NCBI GenBank assembly: GCA_020848835.1
Contig: JADLHJ010000069.1
Location: forward strand, 62,001-126,000
DNA from: Candidatus Hydrogenedentota bacterium
GTDB taxonomy: Bacteria; Hydrogenedentota; Hydrogenedentia; Hydrogenedentales; SLHB01
Reading direction: 5' to 3'
DNA: 64,000 nucleotides
Shown here: in pieces, positions 52,552 through 62,350 of the stretch
How positions within the stretch are numbered: the stretch's first letter is position 1
How the letters are laid out: each line of letters starts with the position of its first letter
The notes under the pieces: generated by a model
Seen by the model: only the letters and a program-made list of their open reading frames with translations
What the model was told of the DNA's origin: nothing
Database searches by the model: none
Position numbers and translations under genes: made by a program

Positions 52552-54282
52552 ATGCGCGTACTTTTTACTTCGCTTCTTTTCTGCTCGATTCTGGCCCACT
52601 ACTCCAACGCCGCCGAACCCATCCCCGACAAAACAGTCGTCCTCACCTTCGACGACGCGGTGAAATCGCACCGCACCTTCGTCGGCCCCCTGCTCAAAGA
52701 CTACGGTTACAACGCCACCTTCTTCGTCACCGCACTCTGGATGTCCGACACCGCAAATTTCATGACCTGGCAAGACATCGCCGAACTCCATCAAATGGGC
52801 TTCGAGATCGGCAACCACAGTTGGAGCCACCCCAACTTCGGCAATCCCAAAATCGCCGCGCGCCTTGAAGGCCAAATCTTTCTCGTCGAACAAGAATTAA
52901 AAAAAGTTGGCGTACCCAAACCCACCAGCTTCGCCTGGTGCGGCAACACCTTTTCTCCTGAAGGCGCGGCCATACTGAAAAAATGCGGTTACACCATCGC
53001 CCGCCGCGGCATGCAACCCGAAATCCCCTACGGCGAAATCAAACTCGGCCCGTTATACGACATCGCTGCATACGATCCGCTTTTGATTCCATCCGCTGGC
53101 GACGCGTATCCCTCGTGGACGCTTGACAACTTCAAAGCCGTCGTCGATCGCGCCCGCGACGGCAAAATCGCTGTCGTCCAATTCCACGGCGTGCCCGACA
53201 TCGCGCACCCCTGGGTCCACACGCCCCCCGAACGCTTCCGCGAATACATGGACTACCTCAAACAAAACAACTTCAACGTCATCGCCATGCGCGATCTCGC
53301 GCGCTACGTCGATCCCGCAGCGCCAATCAAAGACGCGATGACTTCCGTTCACTACACCCCGCAACCAATCGACCTTCCATTAACCGTGATGTCCACCCGC
53401 GCCAATCCCGCCTTCTGGTTAAACGTCATGCAACATCACAAATACACCGAAGAAGAAATCGCCACGGTATTCGATTGGCCGCTCAACACGCTAACAGCCC
53501 GCATGCCTGCATTCGAAAAAGATCCGATCGCTTGGCCGCAACCTACAAAAAAAGATCGCATTGTGGTGCTGCCCTATCCCGGCGGACGCCACCCCCGCAT
53601 CGGCTTTCTCGATGGCGCGGTAGCGCCCTTGCGCGGCACAAAGGTGAGTATATTCTCGCCGTGGGACCTCGATAAGGAAACTGGAAACGACGCCAACTAC
53701 GTCGTCCTCGACATACCCGAAGCCATCTTCAGCAAGGAAGACGGCCTCCTCTTCCTCGCCCACACCCACGTGCAAACCGTCTGGGACAAACAACACACAC
53801 CCATCGACGACAACGAATGGGAACTACTCCCCAATGGCGCGCTCGAAAACGCATGGACCTTACCCAACAAAGTCCGATTCGGCGCGCGCATACTCCCCGC
53901 GAATGAAGCCGTTGACCTCGAACTCTGGCTAGAAAACGGCACCGATAAATCGCTCACCGGCCTGCGCACCCAAATCTGCGCCATGCTGAAAGGCATGAAG
54001 GGTTTCGACCAGCAAACCAGCCAGAACAAACAATTCACTGGCAGCGTTGCCGTAACTGAATTGCCCGATGGAGAACGCAACATCCTCGTCTCTTTCGAAC
54101 GCTGCGGCCGCGTATGGGGAAATGAGAAGTGCCCCTGCATGCATTCTGACCCTGTACTACCAGACGCCGCCCCCGGCCAACGCGTCAGTGTAACGGGACG
54201 TTTATGGTTTCATCACGGCCCCGGACTGGATCGTTCTATCGCGCGCGGCCAACGGTCTACAGTGAATCCACCGAAACAATAA
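52552..54282 (+). CDS. Secreted polysaccharide deacetylase (NodB homology)
   Basis: A 576-residue exported protein with signal peptide 1-20 (FTSLLFCSILAHYSNA). The NodB domain (about 28-260) has the metal/catalytic Asp pair in VLTFDDAVKSH and the zinc His pair in GNHSWSHPNF, then FAWCGNTFSPEGAAILKKCG and VVQFHGVPD. This removes acetyl (or peptide) groups from peptidoglycan or polysaccharide. Residues about 280-576 form an extra C-terminal part of unknown function. I prefer the ATG at 52552 (GGGGAGCC upstream) to one five codons earlier. It follows the arabinofuranosidase-like gene in the same direction. Confidence 0.9.
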   Translation: MRVLFTSLLFCSILAHYSNAAEPIPDKTVVLTFDDAVKSHRTFVGPLLKDYGYNATFFVTALWMSDTANFMTWQDIAELHQMGFEIGNHSWSHPNFGNPKIAARLEGQIFLVEQELKKVGVPKPTSFAWCGNTFSPEGAAILKKCGYTIARRGMQPEIPYGEIKLGPLYDIAAYDPLLIPSAGDAYPSWTLDNFKAVVDRARDGKIAVVQFHGVPDIAHPWVHTPPERFREYMDYLKQNNFNVIAMRDLARYVDPAAPIKDAMTSVHYTPQPIDLPLTVMSTRANPAFWLNVMQHHKYTEEEIATVFDWPLNTLTARMPAFEKDPIAWPQPTKKDRIVVLPYPGGRHPRIGFLDGAVAPLRGTKVSIFSPWDLDKETGNDANYVVLDIPEAIFSKEDGLLFLAHTHVQTVWDKQHTPIDDNEWELLPNGALENAWTLPNKVRFGARILPANEAVDLELWLENGTDKSLTGLRTQICAMLKGMKGFDQQTSQNKQFTGSVAVTELPDGERNILVSFERCGRVWGNEKCPCMHSDPVLPDAAPGQRVSVTGRLWFHHGPGLDRSIARGQRSTVNPPKQ

Positions 54283-54795
54283 ATTGATTGACAATTTAGT
54301 ACATATTCCACAATTTTCCATGACGAACAGTCAATATTTTACTATGGCTTGCTTCTATTTAAGATATTGTGCACATTCAATGTGACTATGCCACTGTTTC
54401 CTATGAAAATTCGATGTTTCCCTTCCCGCGCCGCGCAAACAACCCCACAAAATCTACCTTTCTCCCTCCCCGTTTTACTGCCTCAAACTGCGAAAATCCG
54501 CGCAAAATCTGAAAATAAAAAAAGTCCTTGCCAACCACAAACATTCGGGATATATTGGGACATCATCAGGCGCGCGTTAGATAAACTTCTTGGGTTGGAA
54601 GTTTCGCGATCATTCCTGTTCAGGGTCGGAAGGAGGGCCGCCGGGGCAATACACCACGTAATACTTCGCTCGGAGTAGTCTCTAGCAATCATAGTCTCAA
54701 GTATCTTTTGTGGAGTCTTGTCCAAGCCGGCAATTATTGGGGTGCCGGTGCGGAAAACTATCGTGTGCAATACACGAAATACGTTGGGGAGATTG
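54283..54795. other. Long leader/intergenic region upstream of the pseudopilin gene
   Basis: 513 bases without a supported gene. The first 150 bases are AT-rich and hold a perfect TTGACA at about 54298-54303, but no good -10 is at the right distance. The later part (about 54600-54790) is less AT-rich and contains short stems such as ACT-AGT around 54660 and CCGGC/GCCGG around 54727-54745. This may be a long untranslated leader. Confidence 0.4.
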
Positions 54796-55908
54796 ATGAT
54801 GACGAGAGAGAAGTCCCGAGGGTTTACCCTCATTGAACTGTTGGTCGTGATCGCGATCATCGCGATCCTCGCGGCCATACTCCTTCCGGCACTGGCGCGG
54901 GCGCGCGAAGCTGCTCGCCGCTCCTCCTGCCAAAACAATCTCAAGCAATTGGGAATTGTCTACAAGATGTTCTCCGGCGAAAGCGATGGCGAAAAGTGGC
55001 CCCTGCCGAGCATCAACCCGTTCGCAAGCTCTGCGTACGTCGCAGGTAACCAGCGCTTGGTGCCCTACATGAACTGGTGGCAGATCTATCCCGAATACCT
55101 CTCGGACGTGAAGGTCGGGCAATGCCCCTCCGCGGCACGTACTTCCCTGTATTCGCGGACCGATTTTACCAAGGCCCGCAACGTCATGGCGGCATGCTCT
55201 GCCGTGGTCATCACGGAAGCCAACACGCTGGGTGAGACGGACAATCCCTGCTTCGGTCGCGATCCGTCGCATGGCTTGAACGGCAACGCAGCGCGCGATG
55301 GCGTCAACTGCGACACCAACCCGAACGGCTGCACGCCCTATCCGCACACGGATATCCCGCTGATGGGCTACACGGACATGCGCGCCTATTACTACACCGG
55401 TTATTTCATCCCGTCCAGCCAGATGGGTAAGCCGGGTAATGATGGCCTTCTGGACCACGTCGCTATCGGCAACATCATGCAGAACCGCAATCCTTACGCC
55501 CCAGGTTGTGCGGCTTGCGTTCCGCCAGGCGGTGCAACCCACATGCGCTGGAGTCAGCGCAACGAGTCCAAGACCTACAATTTGCCGTCCGGCGCCTCCG
55601 TTTCGCTTCCGCGACTTCGTGAAGGTATCGAACGTTTCGCCGTCACCGACATCAACAATCCGGCCGCGTCGAACACCGCGCAGTCAGATACGGTTGTGCA
55701 GTGGGACGAAAACCGCGCCTACAACACGGGTATCAGCACCTTCGACGGCGTGCCCCGCTTCAACCACCTTCCCGGTGGTGTGAACATCCTGTACATGGAT
55801 GGTCACGTGGAATGGGCGAAGTTCCGCACGTCGGGTGGCCACACCTGGCCGGTGAATGAACACTCGTTCATACGCCCCGCAGGCTATCCGACCTTGGACT
55901 TCCCGTAA
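54796..55908 (+). CDS. DUF1559 prepilin-type pseudopilin
   Basis: A 370-residue type IV pilin-like protein. The prepilin N-terminus ([22 protein letters not shown]) carries the peptidase site after Gly, Phe +1 and Glu +5, then a hydrophobic helix. [21 protein letters not shown] follows, the DUF1559 signature abundant in Planctomycetes. The C-terminus has [19 protein letters not shown], a variant of the H-X9-DG motif with one extra residue. Processing needs a PilD-type peptidase, not in the window. The first ATG of two adjacent ones is used; GGGGAG precedes it. A terminator follows. Confidence 0.92.
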   Translation: MMTREKSRGFTLIELLVVIAIIAILAAILLPALARAREAARRSSCQNNLKQLGIVYKMFSGESDGEKWPLPSINPFASSAYVAGNQRLVPYMNWWQIYPEYLSDVKVGQCPSAARTSLYSRTDFTKARNVMAACSAVVITEANTLGETDNPCFGRDPSHGLNGNAARDGVNCDTNPNGCTPYPHTDIPLMGYTDMRAYYYTGYFIPSSQMGKPGNDGLLDHVAIGNIMQNRNPYAPGCAACVPPGGATHMRWSQRNESKTYNLPSGASVSLPRLREGIERFAVTDINNPAASNTAQSDTVVQWDENRAYNTGISTFDGVPRFNHLPGGVNILYMDGHVEWAKFRTSGGHTWPVNEHSFIRPAGYPTLDFP

Positions 55909-55962
55909 ACCCGGGTCTTACCCGAATAGCGTGAAGTTATGTTGACAGACTAAGCAGTACCG

Positions 55963-55995
55963 GGGGTGCCGGGCCATCAAACAGCCCGGCACCCC
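55963..55995 (+). terminator. Terminator of the DUF1559 gene
   Basis: A perfect 12-bp GC-rich stem GGGGTGCCGGGC / GCCCGGCACCCC with a 9-base loop, about 55 bases after the stop, followed by TTCGTAT. Confidence 0.85.
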
Positions 55996-56173
55996 TTCGT
56001 ATAGGAAATGTAGAGGTTGATTGTGAATGCGGCGCAATAGACCTTCGAAACCTATGAGCAATTGCAGCACTACATCGCTCATAGCTCTTTTCTTTGGGGG
56101 ATCTCAGTTAAGTTTTAACCGCGCCAAATTCCAATACGCACGAGAAAACTATTACCTGCTGGAGGAGTCAGTA

Positions 56174-56587
56174 ATGTTCCGACGTAGTTTTATTTTCACA
56201 ATCGCAGTTTGCGCGGCTCTTATCGCGACTGGCTGCGATAAATCCAAATCCGAAGCTGTAAAACCAACTTTCGCCGTAGAGGATTTGCCGGCTGAGGAAC
56301 AAATCTACGAGTACATTCAGCAAGGCAATTTGGCCAAAGTGCAAGAGATAGTTGCCGGCGATCCTGCAACCCTTACTGCTCCGGGAGTGGGCGGGCAGAC
56401 CCCGCTCCACGTCGCCGCTGCCGAAGGCAAAGCAGACATCGCCCAGTTCCTCGTCGAAAGCGGCTGCGACGTCAACGCTCCCGACGACTTCGGCCAAACC
56501 CCTATCGACGTAGCCAAGACAGGCGGACAAACTGCCGTTCTGAAAGTACTCGAAGCTGGAGGTAGCGGCGGCGGGGAAGCGCAATAG
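56174..56587 (+). CDS. Ankyrin-repeat lipoprotein
   Basis: A 137-residue predicted lipoprotein. The signal SFIFTIAVCAALIATGC ends in lipobox ATGC (Cys 20). Residues about 70-130 make two ankyrin repeats, VGGQTPLHVAAAEGKADIAQ and FLVESGCDVNAPDDFGQTPI. The tail is Gly-rich. The ATG at 56174 is chosen for GGAGGAG just upstream; longer readings lack a ribosome site. Function unknown; such proteins often mediate protein-protein binding. Confidence 0.88.
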   Translation: MFRRSFIFTIAVCAALIATGCDKSKSEAVKPTFAVEDLPAEEQIYEYIQQGNLAKVQEIVAGDPATLTAPGVGGQTPLHVAAAEGKADIAQFLVESGCDVNAPDDFGQTPIDVAKTGGQTAVLKVLEAGGSGGGEAQ

Positions 56588-56638
56588 CCCTCGCAGACCG
56601 AATTGACATCATTATGCTCCGCCTATATGCCTTTATGC

Positions 56639-56881
56639 ATGAGAACTACAATCGATATAAATGACCAACTTTTGCAACAAGCAAAGCTTCGCGCTGCTGA
56701 AACGAACCGGTCCCTCACATCGGTCGTGGAAGATGCCTTGCGCCACCTTCTTCACAAGGATCCGGCAGCTCGGAAGAAGCCACGACGGCCCATGCCAGTG
56801 GACGGCTCAGGCGGCGTCCTTCCAGGAGTTGATTTGGACAACACCTCCTCGCTCCTCGACCGTATGGACGGGCTCGAATGA
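56639..56881 (+). CDS. vapB: VapB-like antitoxin (ribbon-helix-helix)
   Basis: An 80-residue protein. MRTTIDINDQLLQQAKLRAA is a typical ribbon-helix-helix DNA-binding N-terminus, and TNRSLTSVVEDALRHLL completes the dimer fold. The C-terminal residues 60-80 should wrap the toxin. Its last base pairs overlap the vapC start (ATGA), the usual coupled TA arrangement. It probably represses its own promoter, but no operator was identified. Confidence 0.85.
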   Translation: MRTTIDINDQLLQQAKLRAAETNRSLTSVVEDALRHLLHKDPAARKKPRRPMPVDGSGGVLPGVDLDNTSSLLDRMDGLE

Positions 56882-57306
56882 TTTTGCTTAATGTGAATGT
56901 GCTGGTATATGCGTTTCGCCAGGATGCAGAATCTCACGTCGAATATCGTTCATGGCTGGATCGAGTACTAGAAGAAGAACCAGTCGTCGGGGTGGCCGAA
57001 TTTGTTTTGGCGAGTGTAGTCCGGGTGACTACACATCCGAAGATTTTTGCCAAACCAAGTAAATTGGCCGATGCACTGGACTTCTGTGATTACATGCGCG
57101 AACAGGAGTATGTTCTCGTGGTGGCGCCCGGTAAGCGCCACTGGACATTGTTCAAAGAATTGGCGCGCAACGCAGGCGCTAAGGGCAACACGATTACCGA
57201 TGCATACATTGCCGCCTTGGCCCAGGAACATGGGGCCGAAATGATTACGGCGGATCGAGATTTCGCTCGCTTTGCCGGCATTCGTTGTCGGCATCCTTTG
57301 AACTAA
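56878..57306 (+). CDS. vapC: VapC-like PIN domain toxin with altered active site
   Basis: A 142-residue PIN-domain protein. The fold is recognisable: ILLNVNVLVYAF at the N-terminus, E41 in VAEFVLASVVRV, D108 in NTITDAYIAALA, and D126/D128 in TADRDFARF. In active VapC the first acidic residue is Asp in the LLDVNVLVYA motif; here position 5 is Asn (codon AAT). Three acidic positions of the usual four remain, so RNase activity could be lost or weakened. The pair lies between the ankyrin lipoprotein and the first GH67-like gene. Confidence 0.85.
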   Translation: MILLNVNVLVYAFRQDAESHVEYRSWLDRVLEEEPVVGVAEFVLASVVRVTTHPKIFAKPSKLADALDFCDYMREQEYVLVVAPGKRHWTLFKELARNAGAKGNTITDAYIAALAQEHGAEMITADRDFARFAGIRCRHPLN

Positions 57307-57351
57307 TTCGTACAACTTCATTCTCAAAATACCTTGAGAGGGGACTCTAAC

Positions 57352-59790
57352 ATGAATTTTTCGTCGCGATTATTCGCCATCGCGTGTGCGTGGGGGTTGG
57401 CGATCCCGCTCGCGGCCTCGGCGCAAAATGTAGACATCACAAAATCCGTCGTCATCCGCGGTAGCGACGATTCTGTCATAGGGAAAGCCGTGACCGTATT
57501 GATCGAAGAAGTTGAGAAACGCAGCGGGACCAAGTTCGCAGAAACTGCAGCCGTACCCGCAGGCGACGCGCCCGCGATCGTCGCCGTGCTCGCAAGAGAC
57601 CTCGCCAAGCTCAACGGCAAACCCGCCGAAGGCCTGACCATTCCGGACAAAGCGGAAGGCTACGCCATCTGGCAAGCCGGCGCGAACAACAACCAAGTCT
57701 GGATCGCAGGCCACGACCCACGCGGGGTAATGTTCGGTGTCGGCCACCTCCTCCGCAAACTCGAAATGCGCCCCGGCAAAATCACGCTCCCCGCTCCTCT
57801 GCGCTACGCCGGAGCGCCAGTCGATCGCATCCGCGGCCAGCAACTCGGCTACCGCAACGCAAATAACACCTGGGACGCCTGGGACGAAAAACAGTTCGAC
57901 CAGCACATCCGCGAACTCATCATCTTCGGCAACAACGCAATCGAACTGATCCCCGATTTTGACGCGACACCAAAAGAAAGTCCCGTTATGAAAATGACGG
58001 CGACGGAGATGAACGAAAAACTCTGCCACATCATCCACTCCTACGGCATCGACGTGTGGGCATGGCACGCGCTTAAAGGTGACGTCTCCGATCCAAAACT
58101 CGCCGAATCCGAACTCGCGCGCAGTCGTGAAGTCTTCAAGCAACTCCCCGTGCTCGACGCGCTCTTCATCCCCGGCGGCGATCCCGGCGACACACTGCCG
58201 AAATACCTCATGCCCTTCATGGAAAAGCTCGCGGCCGTACTGCACGAAGTGCATCCCACGTGTGAACTCTGGGTTTCCACGCAAGGCTTCGAAGATGAAG
58301 ACAGCGAATTCTTCTTCAACTATCTCGCCACCGAAAAACCAAAATGGTTCACCGGCGTCATCTTCGGCCCCTGGGCGAAGATGGACCTGAAAGAAATCCG
58401 CAAACACACCCCCAAAGAATTCCGCGTCCGCACCTACCCGGACATCACGCACACCGTGCGCTGCCAATACCCCGTGCCGCGCTGGGATCGCGTCTTCGCC
58501 CACACCCTCGGCCGCGAACCGGCAAACCCGCGCCCCATCGCGCAGGCGCACATCCACAACGGTGAACTCGCCGACAGCGAAGGCTTCGTCACCTACTCCG
58601 ACGGCGTGAACGACGACGTAAACAAAATCATCTGGTCGATGGTCGGCTGGGACCCGAAAGCCGACATCACCGAAATCCTGAAAGACTACGGCCGCTTCTT
58701 CATCGGCGCGGACTTCGCCAATGAAACCGCCGAAGGCCTGCTGGGCCAGGAAGAAAACTGGAAAGGCGCCCTCGCGGATAACAAATCCGTCGACAAGAAC
58801 CTCGCACTCTGGCAGGGCGTCGAAAAACGCTGCGATGCAAAAGCCCTGAAAGAAAACTGGCGCCTGCAACAATGCCTCATGCGCGCCTACTACGACGCCT
58901 ATCAGAAGGCGCGCCTCCTCGCCGAAATGAAAGCGGAAAAAGGTGCATACAACGCCCTCGCAAAAGCCGGCGAAGTCGGTGCGAACGACGCGATGGAAGC
59001 AGCCATCATGGCCCTCTCCACGCCCGATCACAATCCGCCAGCACCCGAACTCAAGAAGCGGATCGAACAACTCGGCCAGGAACTCTTCGACAGCATCGGC
59101 ATGCAACTGCACGTCGAAAAATACAAAGCCAGTGGCGCCGAGCGCGGCGCAATCCTCGAAGGGCTCGACCGCCCGCTCAACGACCGTTACTGGCTGCAGG
59201 GTCACTTCCTCGAAATCTTCCACGAAAAAGACGAGCAGGTGAAACTCGATCGCATCAACAAATTGATCAACTGGGAAAAGCCCGTCCCCGGGACACTCTA
59301 TGACGATCTCGGCAACGGCCGCAAAGAACCGCACCTCGTCATCGCGAACAAATGGGAAGACGACCCCGGTTACGTCTACACCGCGCAAGACGAATTCCAA
59401 CGCGACCCGCGCGTTCCGCAAGACCCCGGCCAGCTCGAACCAAAAGCCGACGCGCCGCCCGCAGGCACCATTCCCCCGCGTCTCTCCTGGCTCGATCAAG
59501 CGCAGACCTTGTTCCGCGCGGACCTGCAAATGAAATATGAAAATTTGGATCCGTCAACGACCTACACCCTGCGCGCTGTCTACACCGGCCGCTTCAAATC
59601 GACGATGACCCTCACCGCCGACGACAAATACGAAGTCCACGGCCCCGTGAAATTCACCGACCCGCCAGAGGTAGTTGAATTCAAAATCCCCGCGGAAGCT
59701 ACCAAAGACGGCACCCTCGAGCTCCGCTGGAAAAAAACCGAGGGCCGCGGCCCGCAAGTCGCCGAGGTGTGGCTGATACCGAATTCGTAA
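57352..59790 (+). CDS. Secreted GH67/GH20-like barrel protein, paralogue A
   Basis: An 812-residue exported protein with signal peptide 1-24 (AIACAWGLAIPLAASA). Residues 25-150 form an alpha/beta domain like the N-domain of GH67 alpha-glucuronidases and GH20 hexosaminidases (VWIAGHDPRGVMFGVGHLLR). The barrel (about 160-460) has RGQQLGYRNANNTWDAWDEK, FGNNAIELIPDFDA, GGDPGDTLPKYLMP, CELWVSTQGFEDED, DITHTVRCQYPVPRWDRVFA and SDGVNDDVNK. Helical and beta C-terminal domains follow. Catalytic residues are not certain. The ATG at 57352 is preferred to one six codons earlier since AGAGGGG precedes the pair. Confidence 0.75.
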   Translation: MNFSSRLFAIACAWGLAIPLAASAQNVDITKSVVIRGSDDSVIGKAVTVLIEEVEKRSGTKFAETAAVPAGDAPAIVAVLARDLAKLNGKPAEGLTIPDKAEGYAIWQAGANNNQVWIAGHDPRGVMFGVGHLLRKLEMRPGKITLPAPLRYAGAPVDRIRGQQLGYRNANNTWDAWDEKQFDQHIRELIIFGNNAIELIPDFDATPKESPVMKMTATEMNEKLCHIIHSYGIDVWAWHALKGDVSDPKLAESELARSREVFKQLPVLDALFIPGGDPGDTLPKYLMPFMEKLAAVLHEVHPTCELWVSTQGFEDEDSEFFFNYLATEKPKWFTGVIFGPWAKMDLKEIRKHTPKEFRVRTYPDITHTVRCQYPVPRWDRVFAHTLGREPANPRPIAQAHIHNGELADSEGFVTYSDGVNDDVNKIIWSMVGWDPKADITEILKDYGRFFIGADFANETAEGLLGQEENWKGALADNKSVDKNLALWQGVEKRCDAKALKENWRLQQCLMRAYYDAYQKARLLAEMKAEKGAYNALAKAGEVGANDAMEAAIMALSTPDHNPPAPELKKRIEQLGQELFDSIGMQLHVEKYKASGAERGAILEGLDRPLNDRYWLQGHFLEIFHEKDEQVKLDRINKLINWEKPVPGTLYDDLGNGRKEPHLVIANKWEDDPGYVYTAQDEFQRDPRVPQDPGQLEPKADAPPAGTIPPRLSWLDQAQTLFRADLQMKYENLDPSTTYTLRAVYTGRFKSTMTLTADDKYEVHGPVKFTDPPEVVEFKIPAEATKDGTLELRWKKTEGRGPQVAEVWLIPNS

Positions 59791-59826
59791 TAGTTCGGAC
59801 ATGTGCGCAACGGACGCTTAGACACC

Positions 59827-59865
59827 AGGGCACGGGTTGCAACAAAACGTTGCGGCCCGTGCCCT
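59827..59865 (+). terminator. Hairpin terminator after paralogue A
   Basis: A long interrupted stem: AGGGCACGGG (59827-59836) pairs with CCCGTGCCCT (59856-59865), with an inner GCAAC/GTTGC stem around AAAAC. It lies 36 bases after the stop. Downstream T-tract is weak. Confidence 0.6.
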
Positions 59866-59898
59866 CGTTCATATCACTAAGGGGGACAGGGGACCGTC

Positions 59899-62313
59899 AT
59901 GAAACGAATCATCTCAATTTGTCTTGCCATGCTCGCGACTGTCGCCGCGGCCGCGGAAATTGATTTAACAAACGCCACGATCGTCGCACCAAAAAGCGAA
60001 CACGACGTATACGCCGACTTCCTTGCCGACGAAATCGAACTTCGCACAGGGCTGCGATTGCCTATCAGCAACAAGTTGCCGACCGGTCCCGACCCGATGA
60101 TATTGTTGGTCCAATCCGACGCGCTGAACTCATTCGGAGTCGCGCTGCCCGATGGACTATCGGCTCCAGACACTAAGGAAGCTTACGCAATCTGGAGTCA
60201 AAAGACCGGCTCATCCACCACCATCGTCTTGACGGGCCACCCAGACCGCGGCGTGCTTTTCGCTGCGGGGCGCATGATTCGCCTCCTTCACCTCGCGGAT
60301 AAAAGAATCTCTATCGACGAATCCGTCCGCATCGCCACCGCGCCGCATGCGCCCATCCGCGGCCACCAAATCGGTTACCGCAATACACCAAACGCGTACG
60401 ACGCATGGTCTGTTGCGCAATACGAACAATACCTGCGGGATCAGGCCATCTTCGGCGGCAACGCCATCGAGTTCACGCCATCACTCGCCGAACACGAGCG
60501 CGGCCCCCACATGAAAAAGTCCACCTGGGAAATGACCGGCGAACTGATCGCACTGTATGACAAATACAATCTCGATTCATGGATTTGGCAGGAAATCCCA
60601 ACCAGAGTGGACCTTTCCGATCCCCGCCAAGCTCAAGAACACCTTCAAGACTGGCGCGTTCTGCTCAATCAATTCAAAGGACTCGACGCCGTATTCGTCC
60701 CCGGCGGCGATGGCGGCCTGACCCCCGCACCCATTCTGATGCCCTTCCTCGAAAAGCTTCGGCCCGTCATAAATGAAATTATTCCGAACGCCACACTGTG
60801 GGTATCGAACCAAACATTCGAATTCGACGAAAACGATTTCTTGTTTGACTATCTGCAAAAGCAAAAACCGAAATGGTTGACCGGTGTGGTGTACGGGCCA
60901 TGGACCAAACTCGATCCGATCGAAATGCGTGAACGCACTCCCTCCGAGTATCCCATTCGCTATTACGGCGATATCACGCACAACGTGCGCTGCCAATATC
61001 CGATCCCCGAATGGGACCGCGCCTTCGCGCACGGGCTCAACCGCGAAGCGCCGAATCCACGCCCGCAGGACACCTATCACATCTTTAACCACTATGCGAA
61101 ATACATCCCTAATTCGATCTCCTATTCCGAAGGTGTGAATGACGATCTCAACAAATTTATCTGGACCACTCTCGGGTGGGATCCTGAAACGCCGCTCGAA
61201 ACCATTCTTCACGATTACGGAAAAGTATTTTTCGGTGAAACCGAATCGGATGCCGTGGCGCAGGGTCTGCTCATGCTCGAACAAAACTGGCGTGGCCCTA
61301 TCGCCAGCAACGACGGTATCGCCAAAACACTCGATCATTGGAAAAATATTGCGGCTCGCAGCGGCGCAAAAATCGAATCCAACTGGCGCCTGCAGATGTA
61401 CCTCATGCGCGCGCACTACGATGCCTACCTCAAAATAAAAGTTGCCCAAGAAATGAAATATGAAACGGACGCATACAAGGCCTTGGCGCGCGCAAAACAG
61501 GATGGCGTGGATAAAGCAATCAGCGCCGCCCGCGAATCGCTCGCGCAAATCGATGGGAAAAAACCGGCACCGGAGCACCGCGCCGAAATCGAAAAGCTCT
61601 GCGCCATGCTCTTCAAAACAATCGGAATGCAACTGAGCGTAGATCCGCCCTACTACGCCAGCGGGCCCGAGCGCGGCGCTGTGTTGGACACCTTGGACTA
61701 TCCGCTGAACAACCGTCGATGGCTGGAAAAGCAGTTCGATGAATTGCTCAAACTTTCTGACAACGCGGAACGCCTCGCGAGAATCGATTCCATCGTCAAT
61801 TGGGAAAATCCCGGACCTGGCGGCTTCTATGACGACCTCGGCAATCCACAAAAACAGCCCCGCCTCGTACATCAGCGCGAATGGAAAGACGATCCGGGAT
61901 ACGTTGACTCCCCACAGTGCGAATACGGATTCGGTATCGACAAAGTAACGCGCGCAATCACTAACGACCGCTTGTCATGGTTGGACCAGGCAACGACGCT
62001 CTACAAAACACCGTTGCGCATGCACTACGACAGTTTGGATAAGACGAAGAAATACCGCATCCGCGTATCCTATGCAGGACGTTTCAAGCCAACCATGAAG
62101 CTCACCGCCGACGGTACGCACATTGTGCATGACTACTTGCCGCAACCCGAAACTCCTTGGCCAATCGAATTCGAAGTACCCGCCGAAACCACCAGCGATG
62201 GAATCCTCGATCTCGAATGGCAGATCAGCCCGGACAAACCAGAAGAACTTCGACATCGTCCCCTAAACCGAGGTTGCCAAGTCGCGGAGGTGTGGTTGAT
62301 TCCAAATTCGTGA
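59899..62313 (+). CDS. Secreted GH67/GH20-like barrel protein, paralogue B
   Basis: An 804-residue exported protein with signal peptide 1-20 (IISICLAMLATVAAAA). It shares the full layout and many segments with the preceding gene: RGHQIGYRNTPNAYDAWSVA, QAIFGGNAIEFTPSLAEHE, PGGDGGLTPAPILMPFLEKL, TLWVSNQTFEFDENDF, DITHNVRCQYPIPEWDRAFA and the C-terminal CQVAEVWLIPNS ending. The two are tandem paralogues, probably from a local duplication, separated by 108 bases containing a hairpin. The same function is expected but perhaps on different substrates. AGGGGG precedes the ATG. Confidence 0.75.
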   Translation: MKRIISICLAMLATVAAAAEIDLTNATIVAPKSEHDVYADFLADEIELRTGLRLPISNKLPTGPDPMILLVQSDALNSFGVALPDGLSAPDTKEAYAIWSQKTGSSTTIVLTGHPDRGVLFAAGRMIRLLHLADKRISIDESVRIATAPHAPIRGHQIGYRNTPNAYDAWSVAQYEQYLRDQAIFGGNAIEFTPSLAEHERGPHMKKSTWEMTGELIALYDKYNLDSWIWQEIPTRVDLSDPRQAQEHLQDWRVLLNQFKGLDAVFVPGGDGGLTPAPILMPFLEKLRPVINEIIPNATLWVSNQTFEFDENDFLFDYLQKQKPKWLTGVVYGPWTKLDPIEMRERTPSEYPIRYYGDITHNVRCQYPIPEWDRAFAHGLNREAPNPRPQDTYHIFNHYAKYIPNSISYSEGVNDDLNKFIWTTLGWDPETPLETILHDYGKVFFGETESDAVAQGLLMLEQNWRGPIASNDGIAKTLDHWKNIAARSGAKIESNWRLQMYLMRAHYDAYLKIKVAQEMKYETDAYKALARAKQDGVDKAISAARESLAQIDGKKPAPEHRAEIEKLCAMLFKTIGMQLSVDPPYYASGPERGAVLDTLDYPLNNRRWLEKQFDELLKLSDNAERLARIDSIVNWENPGPGGFYDDLGNPQKQPRLVHQREWKDDPGYVDSPQCEYGFGIDKVTRAITNDRLSWLDQATTLYKTPLRMHYDSLDKTKKYRIRVSYAGRFKPTMKLTADGTHIVHDYLPQPETPWPIEFEVPAETTSDGILDLEWQISPDKPEELRHRPLNRGCQVAEVWLIPNS

Positions 62314-62350
62314 CGATACGCGCATGAGTACGACGAGCTTCGATGAATGA

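Noticed and set aside
57370-59529. A 719-codon open frame on the minus strand, antisense to paralogue A
   Set aside because: It reads as Phe/Val/Asp-rich with no domain, and it arises because the plus-strand gene avoids certain codons. The sense frame has a signal peptide and clear family motifs.
60577-61872. A 431-codon antisense open frame over paralogue B
   Set aside because: Same cause as above; no recognisable fold or ribosome site, and the sense frame is a strong gene.
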